Source: Acidobacteriota bacterium
Lineage (GTDB): Bacteria > Acidobacteriota > Thermoanaerobaculia > Thermoanaerobaculales > Thermoanaerobaculaceae
Length of the DNA: 40,174 bases
NCBI GenBank assembly: GCA_016213675.1
Contig: JACQZW010000011.1
Coordinates: forward strand, 1-40,174
Direction: 5' to 3'
Under the pieces are notes generated by a model, which worked only from the letters and a program-made list of their open reading frames with translations, did not search any database and was not told where the DNA came from. Both the position numbers and the translations under genes were made by a program. Each line of letters starts with the position of its first letter. Positions within the stretch are counted from its first letter, which is position 1. This document shows, piece by piece, positions 15,378 to 24,320 of this stretch.

Positions 15378-18137
15378 CTACTTCGCGGCCAGCGGCTTGC
15401 CGTCGGCGTCGAGGAACTTCACCTCGCCGAAGCCGAGGGCACGCACGCCGGCCTCGATCTTGGCGCGGTCGCCGACGAAGACCCAGACGACGCCCTTGGG
15501 CCGGACGAGCTTCTTGGCCACCGCGTCGACGTCGGCGAGCGCGAGCGCGCGCACCTTCGCCGGGTAGGTGTCGAAGTAGTCGACCGGGAGGGCGAACTGG
15601 ACCATCTGCGACAGCGAGGCGGTCACCGCCCGGTTGGTCTCCCAGCGGCCGGGGAGGGTGAGCGTCAGGTTGCCCTGCGCCTTGGCCAGCTCGGCGGCGG
15701 TGATCGGCGCGGTCCCGACGATGCCGGACAGCTCCTTGGCGATCTCGGCCGCCGCCTCCCTGGTCTTGTCGCCCTGCACCGGGGCCATCGCGATGTAGGG
15801 GCGCGGGCCGCGGGCGTCGGGCAGAACCATGCGGGCGCCGTAGGTCCAGTGCTTGTCCTCGCGGAGGTTCATGTTGATGCGCGAGGTGAACGAGCCGCCG
15901 AGGATCTCCTGGACGACGTTGAAGGCGACCTCGTCGGGGTTGCTCTTGGGCGGCGCGGTCGTCCCGGCGAAGATCACCGACTGGGTCGCGCCCGGGCGGT
16001 CGATGATGTAGACCTCGTCGGCGGTCTTGGCGGCGACGGCGGCGACGTTCTTCTTCGGGGCCTCGCCGGGCTTCCAGGCGGCGAGGAGCTTCTCGAGCTT
16101 CGGCTGGACCTCGGCGAGCGAGGTCGCGCCGACGACGACGAGCGTCGCGTTGTTGGGCTTGAACCACGCCCGGTGGAAGGCGGCGAGCTGGTCGCGGGTG
16201 AGGGTACCGACCGAGGCCTCGGTCCCCGATCCGGTGAACGGCACGGCGTAGGCGTGACCCTGGCCGTAGAGCAGCGCCGGCATCACGCGCAGGCCCATCG
16301 CGTTGGGGTTGACCTTCTCGCGGCCGATCGCCGCGAGCTGCTGCTTCTTCAGGCGGTCGAAGTCGGCCGGCGGGAAGGTGGGGTTGAGCACGACGTCGGC
16401 GAACAGCGCGAGCGAGGGGTCGAGGTTCTCCTTGAGCGCCGACAGCGAGACCGTGCAGGTGTCGAGCGTCGAGCCGGTGTTGAGGTTCGCGCCGAGGCGC
16501 TCGAGCTCGTCCGAGATCTGCAGGGCATCGCGGGTCGCGGTGCCCTCGTCGAGCATGTTCATGGCCAGGGTGGCGGTGCCGGGCGCGGCGCCGTCGGCCG
16601 CGTAGCCGGCGTCGACGAGGAGGTCGAGGTTGACGACCGGCACGCCGTCGCGGCGCGCGACGACGAGCTTCAGGCCGTTGGCCAGCGTGGCGCGCTCGGT
16701 GGCGGGCAGCGTGGCGGTGGGGAGCTGGCCGGGGTCGGGGAGCTTGGAGCGGTCGACGCCGGTCTTCGCCGCCTCGACCTGCGGGAAGGGGTGGACCTCG
16801 AGGACGTAGGTGCCGTCGGACAACCAGGCGGACGCCGCCTTGCGGACCGCCTCGGCGGTGGCGGCGTCGCGCTGCGCCATGCGCACCTTGTAGAAGCCCG
16901 GGTCACCGCCGTAGACCTGGTTGGAGGCGAGGATGTCGGACTTGCCGCCGAAGCCGCCGATCCGCTCGATGCCGCGGACGAACGCCGCGCGGTTCTGGGT
17001 CTTGACCCGCGACAGCTCGTCGGCGGTCGGGCCGCCGGCGAGGAAGCGGGCGAGCTCCTCGTTGATCGCCGCCTCGACCTTGGCGAGGTCGCCGCCCGGC
17101 TTGGCGGTGGCGACGATGAGGAAGTTGCTGCCGATCTCGCTCTCGCCCTGGAAGGCGTTGACGTCGGTGGCGATCTGGTCGTCGTAGACGAGCCGCTTGT
17201 AGAGCCTGGAGGTCTTGCCGGAGGCGAGCACGTCGGAGGCCATGTCGAGCAGCGTCGAGTCGAGCGCGCCCCACTCCGGGGTGTTCCACACCATGTAGAG
17301 GCGCGCCTGCGGCACGCGGTCCTGCATGACGCCGCGCTTGACGCCGGTCATCTTCGCGATCGAGCGCGACACCTTGGCGATCGGCGGGCCCGGCGGGATG
17401 TCGCCGAAGTACTTCTCCACCCGCGCCTTGACGTCGGCGTGCTCGACGGCGCCGGCGACCACCAGGACGGCGTTTCTCGGGCCGTTGATAGTTCGGACCC
17501 AGTACTTGACGTCGTCGAGGGAGGCGGCGGTGAGGTCCTCCATCGAGCCGATCACCGTCCACGAGTAGGGGTGGCCGGCCGGGTAGACGTTCTCGGAGAT
17601 CAGGTACTGCACCTTGCCGTACGGCTGGTTGTCGCCCTGGCGCTTCTCGTTCTGGACCACGCCGCGCTGCTCGTCGAGCTTGGCCTGGTCGATGGCGCCG
17701 AGCAGGTGGCCCATGCGGTCGGACTCCATGAACAGCGCGTAGTCGAGCGCCGGGACCGGGACGTTCTGGAAGTAGTTCGTCCGGTCCTCGTTGGTGGTGC
17801 CGTTGAGGTCGGTGGCGCCGACCTTCTCGACGGCCTTGAAGTAGTCGTCGTTGAAGTGCTCCGAGCCGTTGAACATGAGGTGCTCGAAGAGGTGGGCGAA
17901 GCCGGTCTTACCGCGCTTCTCGTTCTTCGAGCCGACGTGGTACCAGACGTTGACCGCCACGATCGGCGCCTTGTGGTCCTCGTGGACGATCAGCGTCAGG
18001 CCGTTGGACAGCACGTACTTCTGGAACTGGATGTCGGGGGTCGCGGCCGAGACCTTGGCCGGCTGGGCGAACGCCACGCCGGCGGCCAGGACGGCCACCG
18101 CGACAAAGGGAACCACCTGCGCGAGCTTGCTCATCAT
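15378..18137 (-). CDS. M16-family zinc metalloprotease, two-domain, periplasmic
   Basis: About 919 residues from the ATG at 18137 (GGAGGAGGA upstream; a second ATG follows directly). A signal peptide (LAQVVPFVAVAVLAAGVAFA) precedes two insulinase-like halves. The first half carries the inverted zinc motif H-x-x-E-H as HLFEH (about residue 84) with the downstream glutamate in VVQNEKRQ. In the second half the corresponding site reads NMLDEGTATRD, lacking the zinc histidines, so it is the inactive partner lobe, as in PqqL/Zn-peptidase pairs fused in one chain. Degrades peptides in the periplasm; substrate unknown. A TACACT hexamer on the minus strand (18217-18212) is a possible -10. Confidence 0.92.
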   Translation of the reverse strand: MMSKLAQVVPFVAVAVLAAGVAFAQPAKVSAATPDIQFQKYVLSNGLTLIVHEDHKAPIVAVNVWYHVGSKNEKRGKTGFAHLFEHLMFNGSEHFNDDYFKAVEKVGATDLNGTTNEDRTNYFQNVPVPALDYALFMESDRMGHLLGAIDQAKLDEQRGVVQNEKRQGDNQPYGKVQYLISENVYPAGHPYSWTVIGSMEDLTAASLDDVKYWVRTINGPRNAVLVVAGAVEHADVKARVEKYFGDIPPGPPIAKVSRSIAKMTGVKRGVMQDRVPQARLYMVWNTPEWGALDSTLLDMASDVLASGKTSRLYKRLVYDDQIATDVNAFQGESEIGSNFLIVATAKPGGDLAKVEAAINEELARFLAGGPTADELSRVKTQNRAAFVRGIERIGGFGGKSDILASNQVYGGDPGFYKVRMAQRDAATAEAVRKAASAWLSDGTYVLEVHPFPQVEAAKTGVDRSKLPDPGQLPTATLPATERATLANGLKLVVARRDGVPVVNLDLLVDAGYAADGAAPGTATLAMNMLDEGTATRDALQISDELERLGANLNTGSTLDTCTVSLSALKENLDPSLALFADVVLNPTFPPADFDRLKKQQLAAIGREKVNPNAMGLRVMPALLYGQGHAYAVPFTGSGTEASVGTLTRDQLAAFHRAWFKPNNATLVVVGATSLAEVQPKLEKLLAAWKPGEAPKKNVAAVAAKTADEVYIIDRPGATQSVIFAGTTAPPKSNPDEVAFNVVQEILGGSFTSRINMNLREDKHWTYGARMVLPDARGPRPYIAMAPVQGDKTREAAAEIAKELSGIVGTAPITAAELAKAQGNLTLTLPGRWETNRAVTASLSQMVQFALPVDYFDTYPAKVRALALADVDAVAKKLVRPKGVVWVFVGDRAKIEAGVRALGFGEVKFLDADGKPLAAK

Positions 18138-18239
18138 TCCTCCTCCGCGTCGGAACGGACCTCGCCGCGGCCGGCGGGGCCGGTCGCGGTGCGGACGTCT
18201 GAACCGCACCGAGTGTACGCACCTTCCCGCCCCGTGGTT

Positions 18240-18245
18240 TACCCT
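18240..18245 (+). promoter_or_regulatory. Putative -10 element of a leaderless transcript (TACCCT)
   Basis: Seven bases separate this hexamer from the ATG at 18253, which would put the transcription start on the A of the start codon. No Shine-Dalgarno sequence is present. An identical TACCCT serves operator site 3 at 19108. Confidence 0.4.
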
Positions 18246-18252
18246 GGCGGCC

Positions 18253-19053
18253 ATGGACGAGGTGCGGATCGCGGGGCTGTTCGTCTACCCGGTCAAGGGG
18301 TGCCGCGGCCTGGCGCTCGACGCTGCCGAGGTCGGCGCGCGCGGGCTCGTCGGCGACCGCGAGTGGATGGTCGTCGGGCCCGACGGCGGCTTCCTGTCGC
18401 AGCGCACCCACCCGCGCATGGCCCTGATCGAGGTCGCGCTCGGTGACGGACGGCTCGTTCTCGGTGCGCCCGGGATGGCCGAGTTGGCGGTGCCGCTCGA
18501 CGGCGGCGGGCCGGCGGCGCGGCCGGTGACGATCTGGCGCGACACCGTCGAGGCGGTGTCGGCGGGTCCCGAGGCGGCGGCGTGGTTCTCCGCGTTCCTC
18601 GGCCTCGACTGCGACCTCGTCCGGATGCCCGCCGCCGTGCCGCGCCGGGTCGACCCCGCCCGCGCCCGCCCCGGCGACCTCGTCGGCTTCGCCGATGCCT
18701 ACCCGTTCCTGCTCGTCTCGCAGGGCTCCCTCGACGAGCTCAACCGCCGGCTCGTGACTCCGCTGCCGATGGACCGCTTCCGGCCCAACCTCGTCGTCGA
18801 CGGCTGCGCGCCCCACGCCGAGGACGGCTGGCGGACACTCGTCGCCGGTGGCGTCACCTTCCGCGTCGCCAAGCCGTGCGCCCGCTGCGTCGTCACCGCC
18901 ACTGACCAGCGCACCGGCGCGCGCGGCGACGAGCCGCTCGGCACACTGGCGGCCTACCGGCTGCGCGACGGCAAGATCCTCTTCGGCCAGAACCTCGTCC
19001 ACGACGGCCGCGGCACCCTCCGCGTCGGCGCCCGCTGCGACGTGACCGTGTAG
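18253..19053 (+). CDS. MOSC-domain molybdenum cofactor protein (YcbX/mARC-like, without ferredoxin)
   Basis: 266 residues. The MOSC N-terminal beta-barrel domain (about 1-115, VRIAGLFVYPVKGCRGLAL and GLVGDREWMVV) is followed by the MOSC domain (about 125-260). The latter has RFRPNLVVDG and the Moco-ligand cysteine region KPCARCVVTATDQRTG. Family members (YcbX, eukaryotic mARC) reduce N-hydroxylated compounds and mARC also reduces nitrite to NO. The C-terminal 2Fe-2S domain of YcbX is absent, so an external electron donor is needed. Divergent from the protease and directly upstream of the hemerythrin operon. Confidence 0.85.
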   Translation: MDEVRIAGLFVYPVKGCRGLALDAAEVGARGLVGDREWMVVGPDGGFLSQRTHPRMALIEVALGDGRLVLGAPGMAELAVPLDGGGPAARPVTIWRDTVEAVSAGPEAAAWFSAFLGLDCDLVRMPAAVPRRVDPARARPGDLVGFADAYPFLLVSQGSLDELNRRLVTPLPMDRFRPNLVVDGCAPHAEDGWRTLVAGGVTFRVAKPCARCVVTATDQRTGARGDEPLGTLAAYRLRDGKILFGQNLVHDGRGTLRVGARCDVTV

Positions 19054-19071
19054 CGGCCGGGCGCCGGCGAG

Positions 19072-19085
19072 TTGACCGGCGTCAA
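19072..19085. promoter_or_regulatory. Fnr/Dnr-type operator, site 3 (TTGACCGGCGTCAA)
   Basis: Perfect TTGAC-N4-GTCAA. TACCCT (19108-19113) is centred exactly 32 bases downstream, giving a start near 19120 with the site at -41.5. This is the clearest class II arrangement in the window and drives the DUF438-hemerythrin operon. Confidence 0.72.
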
Positions 19086-19155
19086 CGCGCGCCGGCCGGA
19101 GCGGGCCTACCCTGACCCTCGAGCCGAGATGCCGTCTCGACTCGGGAGGTCACCA

Positions 19156-20373
19156 GTGAGCGAGCTGATCGACAACCGGCGCCACCGCATCGAGGCGCTG
19201 AAGACGATGATCACGGAGCTGCACGCGGGCGCCGACCCGCAGGAGCTCAAGGGCCGCTTCCGCGCCGTGCTCGACCACGCCGGCGCCGCCGAGATCTCGG
19301 CGATGGAGAGCGAGCTGATGGCCGAGGGGATGCCGGAGCAGGAGATCCGGCGGATGTGCGAGCTGCACGTCGCGGTGTTCCGCGACACCCTCGAGCAGCG
19401 GCCGGCGCCGCACACCGTGCCCGGCCACCCGGTGCACACGTTCATGGCGGAGAACCGGGCGATCCTCGAGCTGACGGCCGCCACCCGGGCCGCGCTCGCC
19501 GCCGGCGACCTCGCCGCCGCGGCCGCGCTCCACGGTCGCCTCGCGGCCGTGGACGGTCACTACAAGCGGAAGGAGTACCTGGTCTTCCCGTTCCTCGAGA
19601 AGGCCGGGATCGGCGCCCCGCCGAAGGTCATGTGGGGGGTCGACGACTCGGTTCGCGAGCTGCTCGCCGCCGGCGGCGACGCCCTGGCGAGCGCCGGCGA
19701 GCTCGGCGCCGAGGAGCTCGCGCTGGTCCGCGAGGTGGTGCTCGAGCCGATGCTCGCCGCGGTCGACGGGATGGTCGAGAAGGAGGACAAGGTGCTGTGG
19801 CCGATGGCGCTCGAGCACCTCGCCGACGCCGACTGGGGCGCGGTGCTCTCGCAGTGGGGCGAGTTCGGCGCCGGCCTCGTCGAGCCCGAGGCGGGGTGGC
19901 GGCCGACCCCGGCCGCGGCGCCGACCCAGGTCGCGGCGGTGGCCGGCGACGACGCGGTGGCGTTCCCGTCGGGCCACCTCACGCCGCGCCAGCTCCGGGC
20001 GATGCTCGACACGCTGCCGCTCGACGTCACCTTCGTCGACGCCGACGACCGCGTCGCCTACTTCAGCGAGGGCCGGGAGCGGGTGTTCGCCCGCAACCGC
20101 GCGATCGTCGGCCGCCGGGTGCAGGATTGCCACCCGCCGGCCTCGATGCACGTCGTCCAGCAGATCGTCGACGACCTCCGGGCCGGCGCGCGCGACGTCG
20201 CCGAGTTCTGGATCGAGCTGCACGGCCGCTTCGTACACATCCGCTACTTCGCCGTCCGCGACGAGGACGGCCGCTACCTCGGCTGCCTCGAGGCGACCCA
20301 GGACGTCACGCCGATCCGGGCCCTGACCGGCGAGCGCAGGCTGCTTGCCGAGGCGCCGGCGGCGGGGAGGTGA
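19156..20373 (+). CDS. DUF438 - hemerythrin - PAS protein (probable NO/redox stress protein)
   Basis: 405 residues from the GTG at 19156 (GGGAGGT upstream). DUF438 covers about 1-80 (LIDNRRHRIEALKTMITELHAGADPQEL broken into its usual helices). A hemerythrin HHE four-helix bundle covers about 90-235, with H/E iron ligands in HPVHTFMAENR, HGRLAAVDGHYKRKEYLVFPFLE and KEDKVLWPMALEH. A PAS domain of the PAS_10 type covers about 285-395 (LDTLPLDVTFVDADDRVAYFSEG). This three-part layout is known from DUF438 proteins linked to nitrosative stress and sulfur/iron metabolism. The di-iron site may bind O2 or NO. It is followed, seven bases ahead of the next ATG, by its usual DUF1858/DUF2249 partner. Confidence 0.9.
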   Translation: MSELIDNRRHRIEALKTMITELHAGADPQELKGRFRAVLDHAGAAEISAMESELMAEGMPEQEIRRMCELHVAVFRDTLEQRPAPHTVPGHPVHTFMAENRAILELTAATRAALAAGDLAAAAALHGRLAAVDGHYKRKEYLVFPFLEKAGIGAPPKVMWGVDDSVRELLAAGGDALASAGELGAEELALVREVVLEPMLAAVDGMVEKEDKVLWPMALEHLADADWGAVLSQWGEFGAGLVEPEAGWRPTPAAAPTQVAAVAGDDAVAFPSGHLTPRQLRAMLDTLPLDVTFVDADDRVAYFSEGRERVFARNRAIVGRRVQDCHPPASMHVVQQIVDDLRAGARDVAEFWIELHGRFVHIRYFAVRDEDGRYLGCLEATQDVTPIRALTGERRLLAEAPAAGR

Positions 20374-20375
20374 GC

Positions 20376-20882
20376 ATGCTCGTCAACCCCGAGACCAGGG
20401 TCGGGCCGCTGCTCGACGCCCACCCCGAGCTGGAGGACGTGCTCATCGGCCTGTCGCCGGAGTTCCGGCGCCTCAGAAATCCGATCCTGCGCCGCACCGT
20501 CGCCCGGGTCGCCACCCTCGCCCAGGTCGCCAAGGTCGGCGGCCTCCCGGTGCCCGACGTCGTCAACGCGCTGCGCGTCGCGCTCGGCCAGGCCGCCGGC
20601 GGCTGCGACGCCCACGCGGCGCCGGACGAGCCGGCGTGGCCGGCGTGGGCGGAGGCGGCCGCGCCGCCGTCGTGGCTCGCCGCCGACGCGGTCCTCGCCG
20701 CCGGCGGCACCCCGGGCGGCCCGCTCGCCGCCGCCGCCGCGACCGCCGCCCCCGGCACCGTCCTCGGGTTGCGCGCCGGCTTCTACCCGGCGCCGCTGGT
20801 CGACACGCTGCGCGGCAAGGGGCACGAGATCGCCGCGCGGCAGGTGGGAGAGCGCTGGGAGATCGTCGTCCGCGTCGGCTAG
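20376..20882 (+). CDS. DUF1858 - DUF2249 protein
   Basis: 168 residues from the ATG at 20376, placed seven bases after GGGGAGGTG; a GTG at 20370 overlapping the previous stop is an alternative start. DUF1858 (about 3-60, ETRVGPLLDAHPELEDVLIGLSP) is the hybrid-cluster-associated helical domain, and DUF2249 (about 100-166, VLGLRAGFYPAPLVDTLRGKG) is a SirA-like fold. These domains commonly accompany DUF438/hemerythrin and NorA/YtfE-type genes. Probably works with the upstream protein in NO defence or Fe-S repair (inference from family context). The linker between domains is Ala/Pro/Trp-rich and low complexity. Confidence 0.85.
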   Translation: MLVNPETRVGPLLDAHPELEDVLIGLSPEFRRLRNPILRRTVARVATLAQVAKVGGLPVPDVVNALRVALGQAAGGCDAHAAPDEPAWPAWAEAAAPPSWLAADAVLAAGGTPGGPLAAAAATAAPGTVLGLRAGFYPAPLVDTLRGKGHEIAARQVGERWEIVVRVG

Positions 20883-20917
20883 GCGCCTTCGCGCGGCACG
20901 GCGTGCGGTAACCTGGC

Positions 20918-20939
20918 GGCCGTTCCGGGCATAACGGCC
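20918..20939. promoter_or_regulatory. Inverted repeat ahead of the ECF sigma gene
   Basis: GGCCGTT (20918-20924) and AACGGCC (20933-20939) are separated by eight bases, 22 bases before the sigma-factor start codon. It could be an operator or a leader hairpin. Confidence 0.4.
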
Positions 20940-20961
20940 GGCAACGGCGGTCGATGGGATC

Positions 20962-21510
20962 GTGAGCGACGACGAGCTGGCCACCCGCATGGCCGCCTAC
21001 CAGGGCGGCGACATGGCGGCGTTCGAGGCGCTCTACGCGGCGCTCGCGCCGCCGCTCGGCCGCTACCTGCGCGCCCTCACCCGGGACCGGGCGCGCGCCG
21101 AGGACCTGCTCCAGGAGACGTTCCTGCAACTGCACCGCGCCCGCCGTACGTACTTGCCGCCGCGCCCGGTCAAGCCGTGGGCCTACGCGATCGCCCGCAA
21201 CGTCTTCCTGATGGCGCGGCGGGCGGCGACCCGGCGCGGCCGGCACGAGACGCTCGCCGACGACGAGCTGCCCGAGCTGCCGGTCCCGCCCGAGGCCGAG
21301 TCGCTGGGCGACCGCGACGCGGTGCGACGTGCGCTCGTCCACGTGCCCGAGGACCGCCGGGAGGCGCTCGTCCTCCACCACGTCCACGGGCTGTCGTTCC
21401 GCGAGGTCGGCGCGGTCCAGGGCGTCAGCGAGGGCGCCGCCAAGCTGCGCGCCCACCGCGGCATGATCGAGCTGCGCGCCCGGCTCGGGCCGCCGGCGGA
21501 GGACCCATGA
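20962..21510 (+). CDS. ECF RNA polymerase sigma factor
   Basis: 182 residues from the GTG at 20962. Region 2 covers about 10-80 (FEALYAALAPPLGRYLRALTRDRARAEDLLQETFLQLHRAR), and region 4 about 120-170 (LVHVPEDRREALVLHHVHGLSFREVGAVQGVSEGAAKLRAHRG). The stop overlaps the start of an NrsF-type membrane anti-sigma gene (ATGA), so this is an ECF/DUF1109 pair. In Caulobacter and Bradyrhizobium, such pairs respond to heavy metal, chromate or oxidative signals. The target promoters are unknown here. Confidence 0.9.
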   Translation: MSDDELATRMAAYQGGDMAAFEALYAALAPPLGRYLRALTRDRARAEDLLQETFLQLHRARRTYLPPRPVKPWAYAIARNVFLMARRAATRRGRHETLADDELPELPVPPEAESLGDRDAVRRALVHVPEDRREALVLHHVHGLSFREVGAVQGVSEGAAKLRAHRGMIELRARLGPPAEDP

Positions 21511-22172
21511 GCACACCGCGAATCCCTGACGAGCTGCGCCGCGCGGTCGCCGCCGACCTGAAGCCGGTGCGACCGCTCCCCGCCCCCTGGGTGCGCGCCG
21601 CCGAGGTCGGCGTCTGGGCTGCCGCCGCCCTGCTGCTCGTGCCGGCGCTGTTCGGGGTGCGCGACGACGCCGCGGCGCTCGGACTCCTGATGACCTGGGG
21701 CGCCGGGATCGCCGAGGTGGCGGCGGGGCTGCTGGTCGTCGCCGTGGCGATGGCCGAGGGGATTCCCGGGGGCGGGCTGTCGCCGCTGCGGCGCGGCCTC
21801 GCGCTCCTCGGCGGTGTCGCGGTCCAGGTCGGTGTCGCCGTGCTCACCTGGATGCGGGCGCCGGCCGGCGGGGACGCTGCGGCGCACGGCGGGGCGTCGT
21901 GCTTCGCGATGCAGGGGATGCTCGGGCTGCCGGCGCTCGCCCTCGCCGTGTGGCTGTTGGTCCGGGCGCTGCCGGTGCGGCCGCGCTGGGCCGGCGCCCT
22001 CGCCGGGCTCGGCGCCGGCCTGGTCGCCGACGGCGTCTGGCACCTGGCCTGCCCGGTCTGCGACCTCGGCCACGTGCTCGTCTGGCACGGCGGCGCGACC
22101 GTGGCGATGACGCTCGCGGGGTTCCTCCTCGGCGCGCTGTGGGAGCGCCGCCGGCTCAGCCGCCTGAGGTAG
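21507..22172 (+). CDS. NrsF-family (DUF1109) membrane anti-sigma factor
   Basis: 221 residues, six predicted transmembrane helices. The family signature histidine/cysteine block near the C-terminus is present as WHLACPVCDLGHVLVWHGG (about 170-190), and ASCFAMQGMLGLPALALAVWLL is the conserved fourth-helix region. NrsF proteins hold their cognate ECF sigma factor at the membrane and release it on a redox or metal signal through conserved cysteines; cysteines at SCF, CPVC are retained. Translationally coupled to the sigma gene. Confidence 0.85.
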   Translation: MSTPRIPDELRRAVAADLKPVRPLPAPWVRAAEVGVWAAAALLLVPALFGVRDDAAALGLLMTWGAGIAEVAAGLLVVAVAMAEGIPGGGLSPLRRGLALLGGVAVQVGVAVLTWMRAPAGGDAAAHGGASCFAMQGMLGLPALALAVWLLVRALPVRPRWAGALAGLGAGLVADGVWHLACPVCDLGHVLVWHGGATVAMTLAGFLLGALWERRRLSRLR

Positions 22173-22184
22173 GCTAGGAGCAGG

Positions 22185-22212
22185 CCTGGGGCTTGAGGCT
22201 TGGGGCTTGAGG
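22185..22212. repeat. Heptanucleotide-period repeat, four units (CTTGAGG type)
   Basis: CCTGGGG, CTTGAGG, CTTGGGG, CTTGAGG. The final unit supplies the GAGGAG that serves as ribosome binding site for the ferrochelatase gene, so this array has a likely functional base overlap. Confidence 0.85.
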
Positions 22213-22223
22213 AGAAACGCGAG

Positions 22224-23333
22224 ATGGGTCGATTCAGCAGCGTCGGGACTGAGGTGCACGGCGAGATCGCCGCGGTCGGGGTCCTGCTCACCAACGTGGG
22301 CACGCCGGAGGCGCCGACGCCGCGCGCGCTGCGCCGCTACCTCCGGCAGTTCCTCTCCGACCCGCGGGTCGTCGAGCTGCCCCGGCCGCTGTGGTGGCTG
22401 ATCCTCAACCTGCTCGTCCTGCCGCTGCGGCCGCGCCGCTCGGCCCGGCTCTACGCCAAGGTGTGGACCCCCGACGGGTCGCCGCTGCTCGTCATCTCGC
22501 GGCGGATCGCGGCCGGGGTCGAGTCGGCGTTGCGCGCGGCGATCGGCACGCCGCTCCACGTCGCCCTCGGCATGGGGTACGGCAGCCCGTCGATCGGCTC
22601 GGCGCTGCGGGAGCTGCGAACGAAGGGCTGCCGGCGGATCGTCGTCCTGCCGCTCTTCCCGCAGTACGCCTCGCCGACATCCGGCTCGACGTTCGATGGA
22701 GTCGCCGCCGAGCTGGCGACCTGGCGGTGGGTGCCGGAGCTGCGCATGGTCGGCTCGTACCACGACGACGAGGCCTACGTCGCCGCGCTCGCCGCCGCGA
22801 TCCGCGAGCTGTGGGAGCGCGAGGGGGTGCCCGACCGCCTGCTGCTCTCCTTCCACGGCCTGCCCCGGAAGGCGTTCCTCGCCGGCGATCCCTACTTCTG
22901 CCACTGCCAGAAGACCGCGCGGCTCCTCCGCGAGGCGCTCGACTGGCCGGAGCACCGCGTGCCGGTCGCCTTCCAGTCGCGCTTCGGCCGCGAGCCGTGG
23001 CTGCAGCCGTACACCGACGCCACGTTGCGCGCGCTCGGGCAGTCCGGCGTGGCCAGCGTCGACGTGGCCTGCCCGGGGTTCGCCGCCGACTGCCTGGAGA
23101 CCCTCGAGGAGATCGCCCTGCTCAACCGCGACGTCTTCCTCACCGCCGGTGGCCGGCGCTACCGCTACGTGCCGGCGCTCAACGAGCGGGCCGACCACGT
23201 CGCCGCGCTCGCCGGGGTCGCCCGGCGCAGCCTCGAAGGCTGGATCGAGCCGGCCGGGACCTGGGACGCCGCACGCGCCGAGGCGGCGGCGGCCGCGACG
23301 CGACTGCGGGCCGAGGGAATGGAGAAGCCATGA
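22224..23333 (+). CDS. hemH: Ferrochelatase
   Basis: 369 residues from the ATG at 22224 (GAGGAG upstream). Family blocks: GVLLTNVGTPEAPTP (about 20), AMRYG-equivalent MGYGSPSI (about 105), PLFPQYA (about 140), the catalytic-site SFHGLPRKA (about 205, His), FQSRFGREPWLQPYT (about 250) and the C-terminal CPGFAADCLETLEEI (about 290, with the glutamate metal ligands). Inserts Fe(II) into protoporphyrin IX, the last step of haem b synthesis. Fits the heavy c-type haem demand of the neighbouring genes. The stop overlaps the next start (ATGA). Confidence 0.95.
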   Translation: MGRFSSVGTEVHGEIAAVGVLLTNVGTPEAPTPRALRRYLRQFLSDPRVVELPRPLWWLILNLLVLPLRPRRSARLYAKVWTPDGSPLLVISRRIAAGVESALRAAIGTPLHVALGMGYGSPSIGSALRELRTKGCRRIVVLPLFPQYASPTSGSTFDGVAAELATWRWVPELRMVGSYHDDEAYVAALAAAIRELWEREGVPDRLLLSFHGLPRKAFLAGDPYFCHCQKTARLLREALDWPEHRVPVAFQSRFGREPWLQPYTDATLRALGQSGVASVDVACPGFAADCLETLEEIALLNRDVFLTAGGRRYRYVPALNERADHVAALAGVARRSLEGWIEPAGTWDAARAEAAAAATRLRAEGMEKP

Positions 23334-24310
23334 GCGCACCGCGTCCGGCCTGGATGGCCTCCGGCGACACCCCGATCAGGATCGGCATCTCGTCGTGCCT
23401 GCTCGGCTGCAAGGTGCGGTTCGACGGCGGGCACAAGAAGGACGACTTCCTGGTCTCGACGTTCGGCCGCTGGGTCGAGTGGACGCCGGTGTGCCCGGAG
23501 ATCGAGGTCGGCATGGGCACGCCGCGCGAGTCGGTCCGCCTGGTCCGCGAGGGCGACGAGATCCACATGGTCGCGCCCCGCTCCGGCGCCGACTGGAGCG
23601 AGCGGATGCGCACGTACTCGACCCGCCGGGTCGAGGGCCTCGTCGAGCTCGACCTGTGCGGCTACGTGCTCAAGAAGGACTCGCCGTCGTGCGGCATGGA
23701 GCGGGTCAAGGTCTACGGTACCGGGATGCCGACCAAGTCGGGGCGCGGCCTGTTCGCCGAGGAGCTGCTGGCGCGCTTCCCGAACCTCCCGGTCGAGGAG
23801 GAGGGCCGCCTCAACGACCCGCCGCTGCGCGACAACTTCGTCGAGCGGGTGTTCGCCTACCGCCGCCTCAAGGACCTCTTCGCGTCGCGCTGGAAGATGG
23901 GCGACCTGGTCGCCTTCCACACCGCCCACAAGCTCCAGCTCATGGCCCACTCGCCCGAGGCCTACTCATCGCTCGGCCGCCTCGTCGCCGAGGCCAAGGC
24001 GCTGCCACGCGAAGAGGTCCGCCGCCGTTACGAGGACGCCTTCATGCCGGGCCTCAAGGTGCTCGCCACCGCGCGCCGCAACACCAACGTCCTGCAGCAC
24101 GTCCTCGGCTACTTCAAGAAGCTCCTCGACGCCGACGCGCGCGCCGAGCTGCTCGGCCTCATCGGCGACTACCACAAGGGCCTGGTCCCGCTCGTCGTCC
24201 CGGTCACCCTGATCCGCCACCACGTGCGGACGCACGGCGTCGCCTACCTGGCCGGCCAGACCTACCTCGAGCCGCACCCCAAGGAGCTCATGCTCCGCAA
24301 TCACGTCTGA
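23330..24310 (+). CDS. DUF523 - DUF1722 protein (TudS/YbgA-like)
   Basis: 326 residues. DUF523 covers about 15-160, with cysteines in SSCLLGCKVRFDGG, VCPEIEVGMGTPRE and KKDSPSCGMERVKVY. DUF1722 (YbgA) covers about 195-310 (FHTAHKLQLMAHSPEAYSSLGRLV, HVLGYFKKLLD). Isolated DUF523 proteins include the [4Fe-4S] thiouracil desulfurase TudS. The fusion to DUF1722 is widespread and its exact role is unsettled (thiol/sulfur chemistry or photolyase-associated). Coupled to hemH by a 4-base overlap. A hairpin and the accessory island begin right after it. Confidence 0.85.
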   Translation: MSAPRPAWMASGDTPIRIGISSCLLGCKVRFDGGHKKDDFLVSTFGRWVEWTPVCPEIEVGMGTPRESVRLVREGDEIHMVAPRSGADWSERMRTYSTRRVEGLVELDLCGYVLKKDSPSCGMERVKVYGTGMPTKSGRGLFAEELLARFPNLPVEEEGRLNDPPLRDNFVERVFAYRRLKDLFASRWKMGDLVAFHTAHKLQLMAHSPEAYSSLGRLVAEAKALPREEVRRRYEDAFMPGLKVLATARRNTNVLQHVLGYFKKLLDADARAELLGLIGDYHKGLVPLVVPVTLIRHHVRTHGVAYLAGQTYLEPHPKELMLRNHV

Positions 24311-24320
24311 TGGCATGAGC

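Noticed and set aside
14802..18446. Very long + strand open frame (over 1,200 codons) opposite the cyclase and M16 protease genes
   Set aside because: Composition is Val/Gly/Arg/Asp-rich with no domain. It is the antisense shadow of two well-supported minus-strand genes in high-GC DNA.
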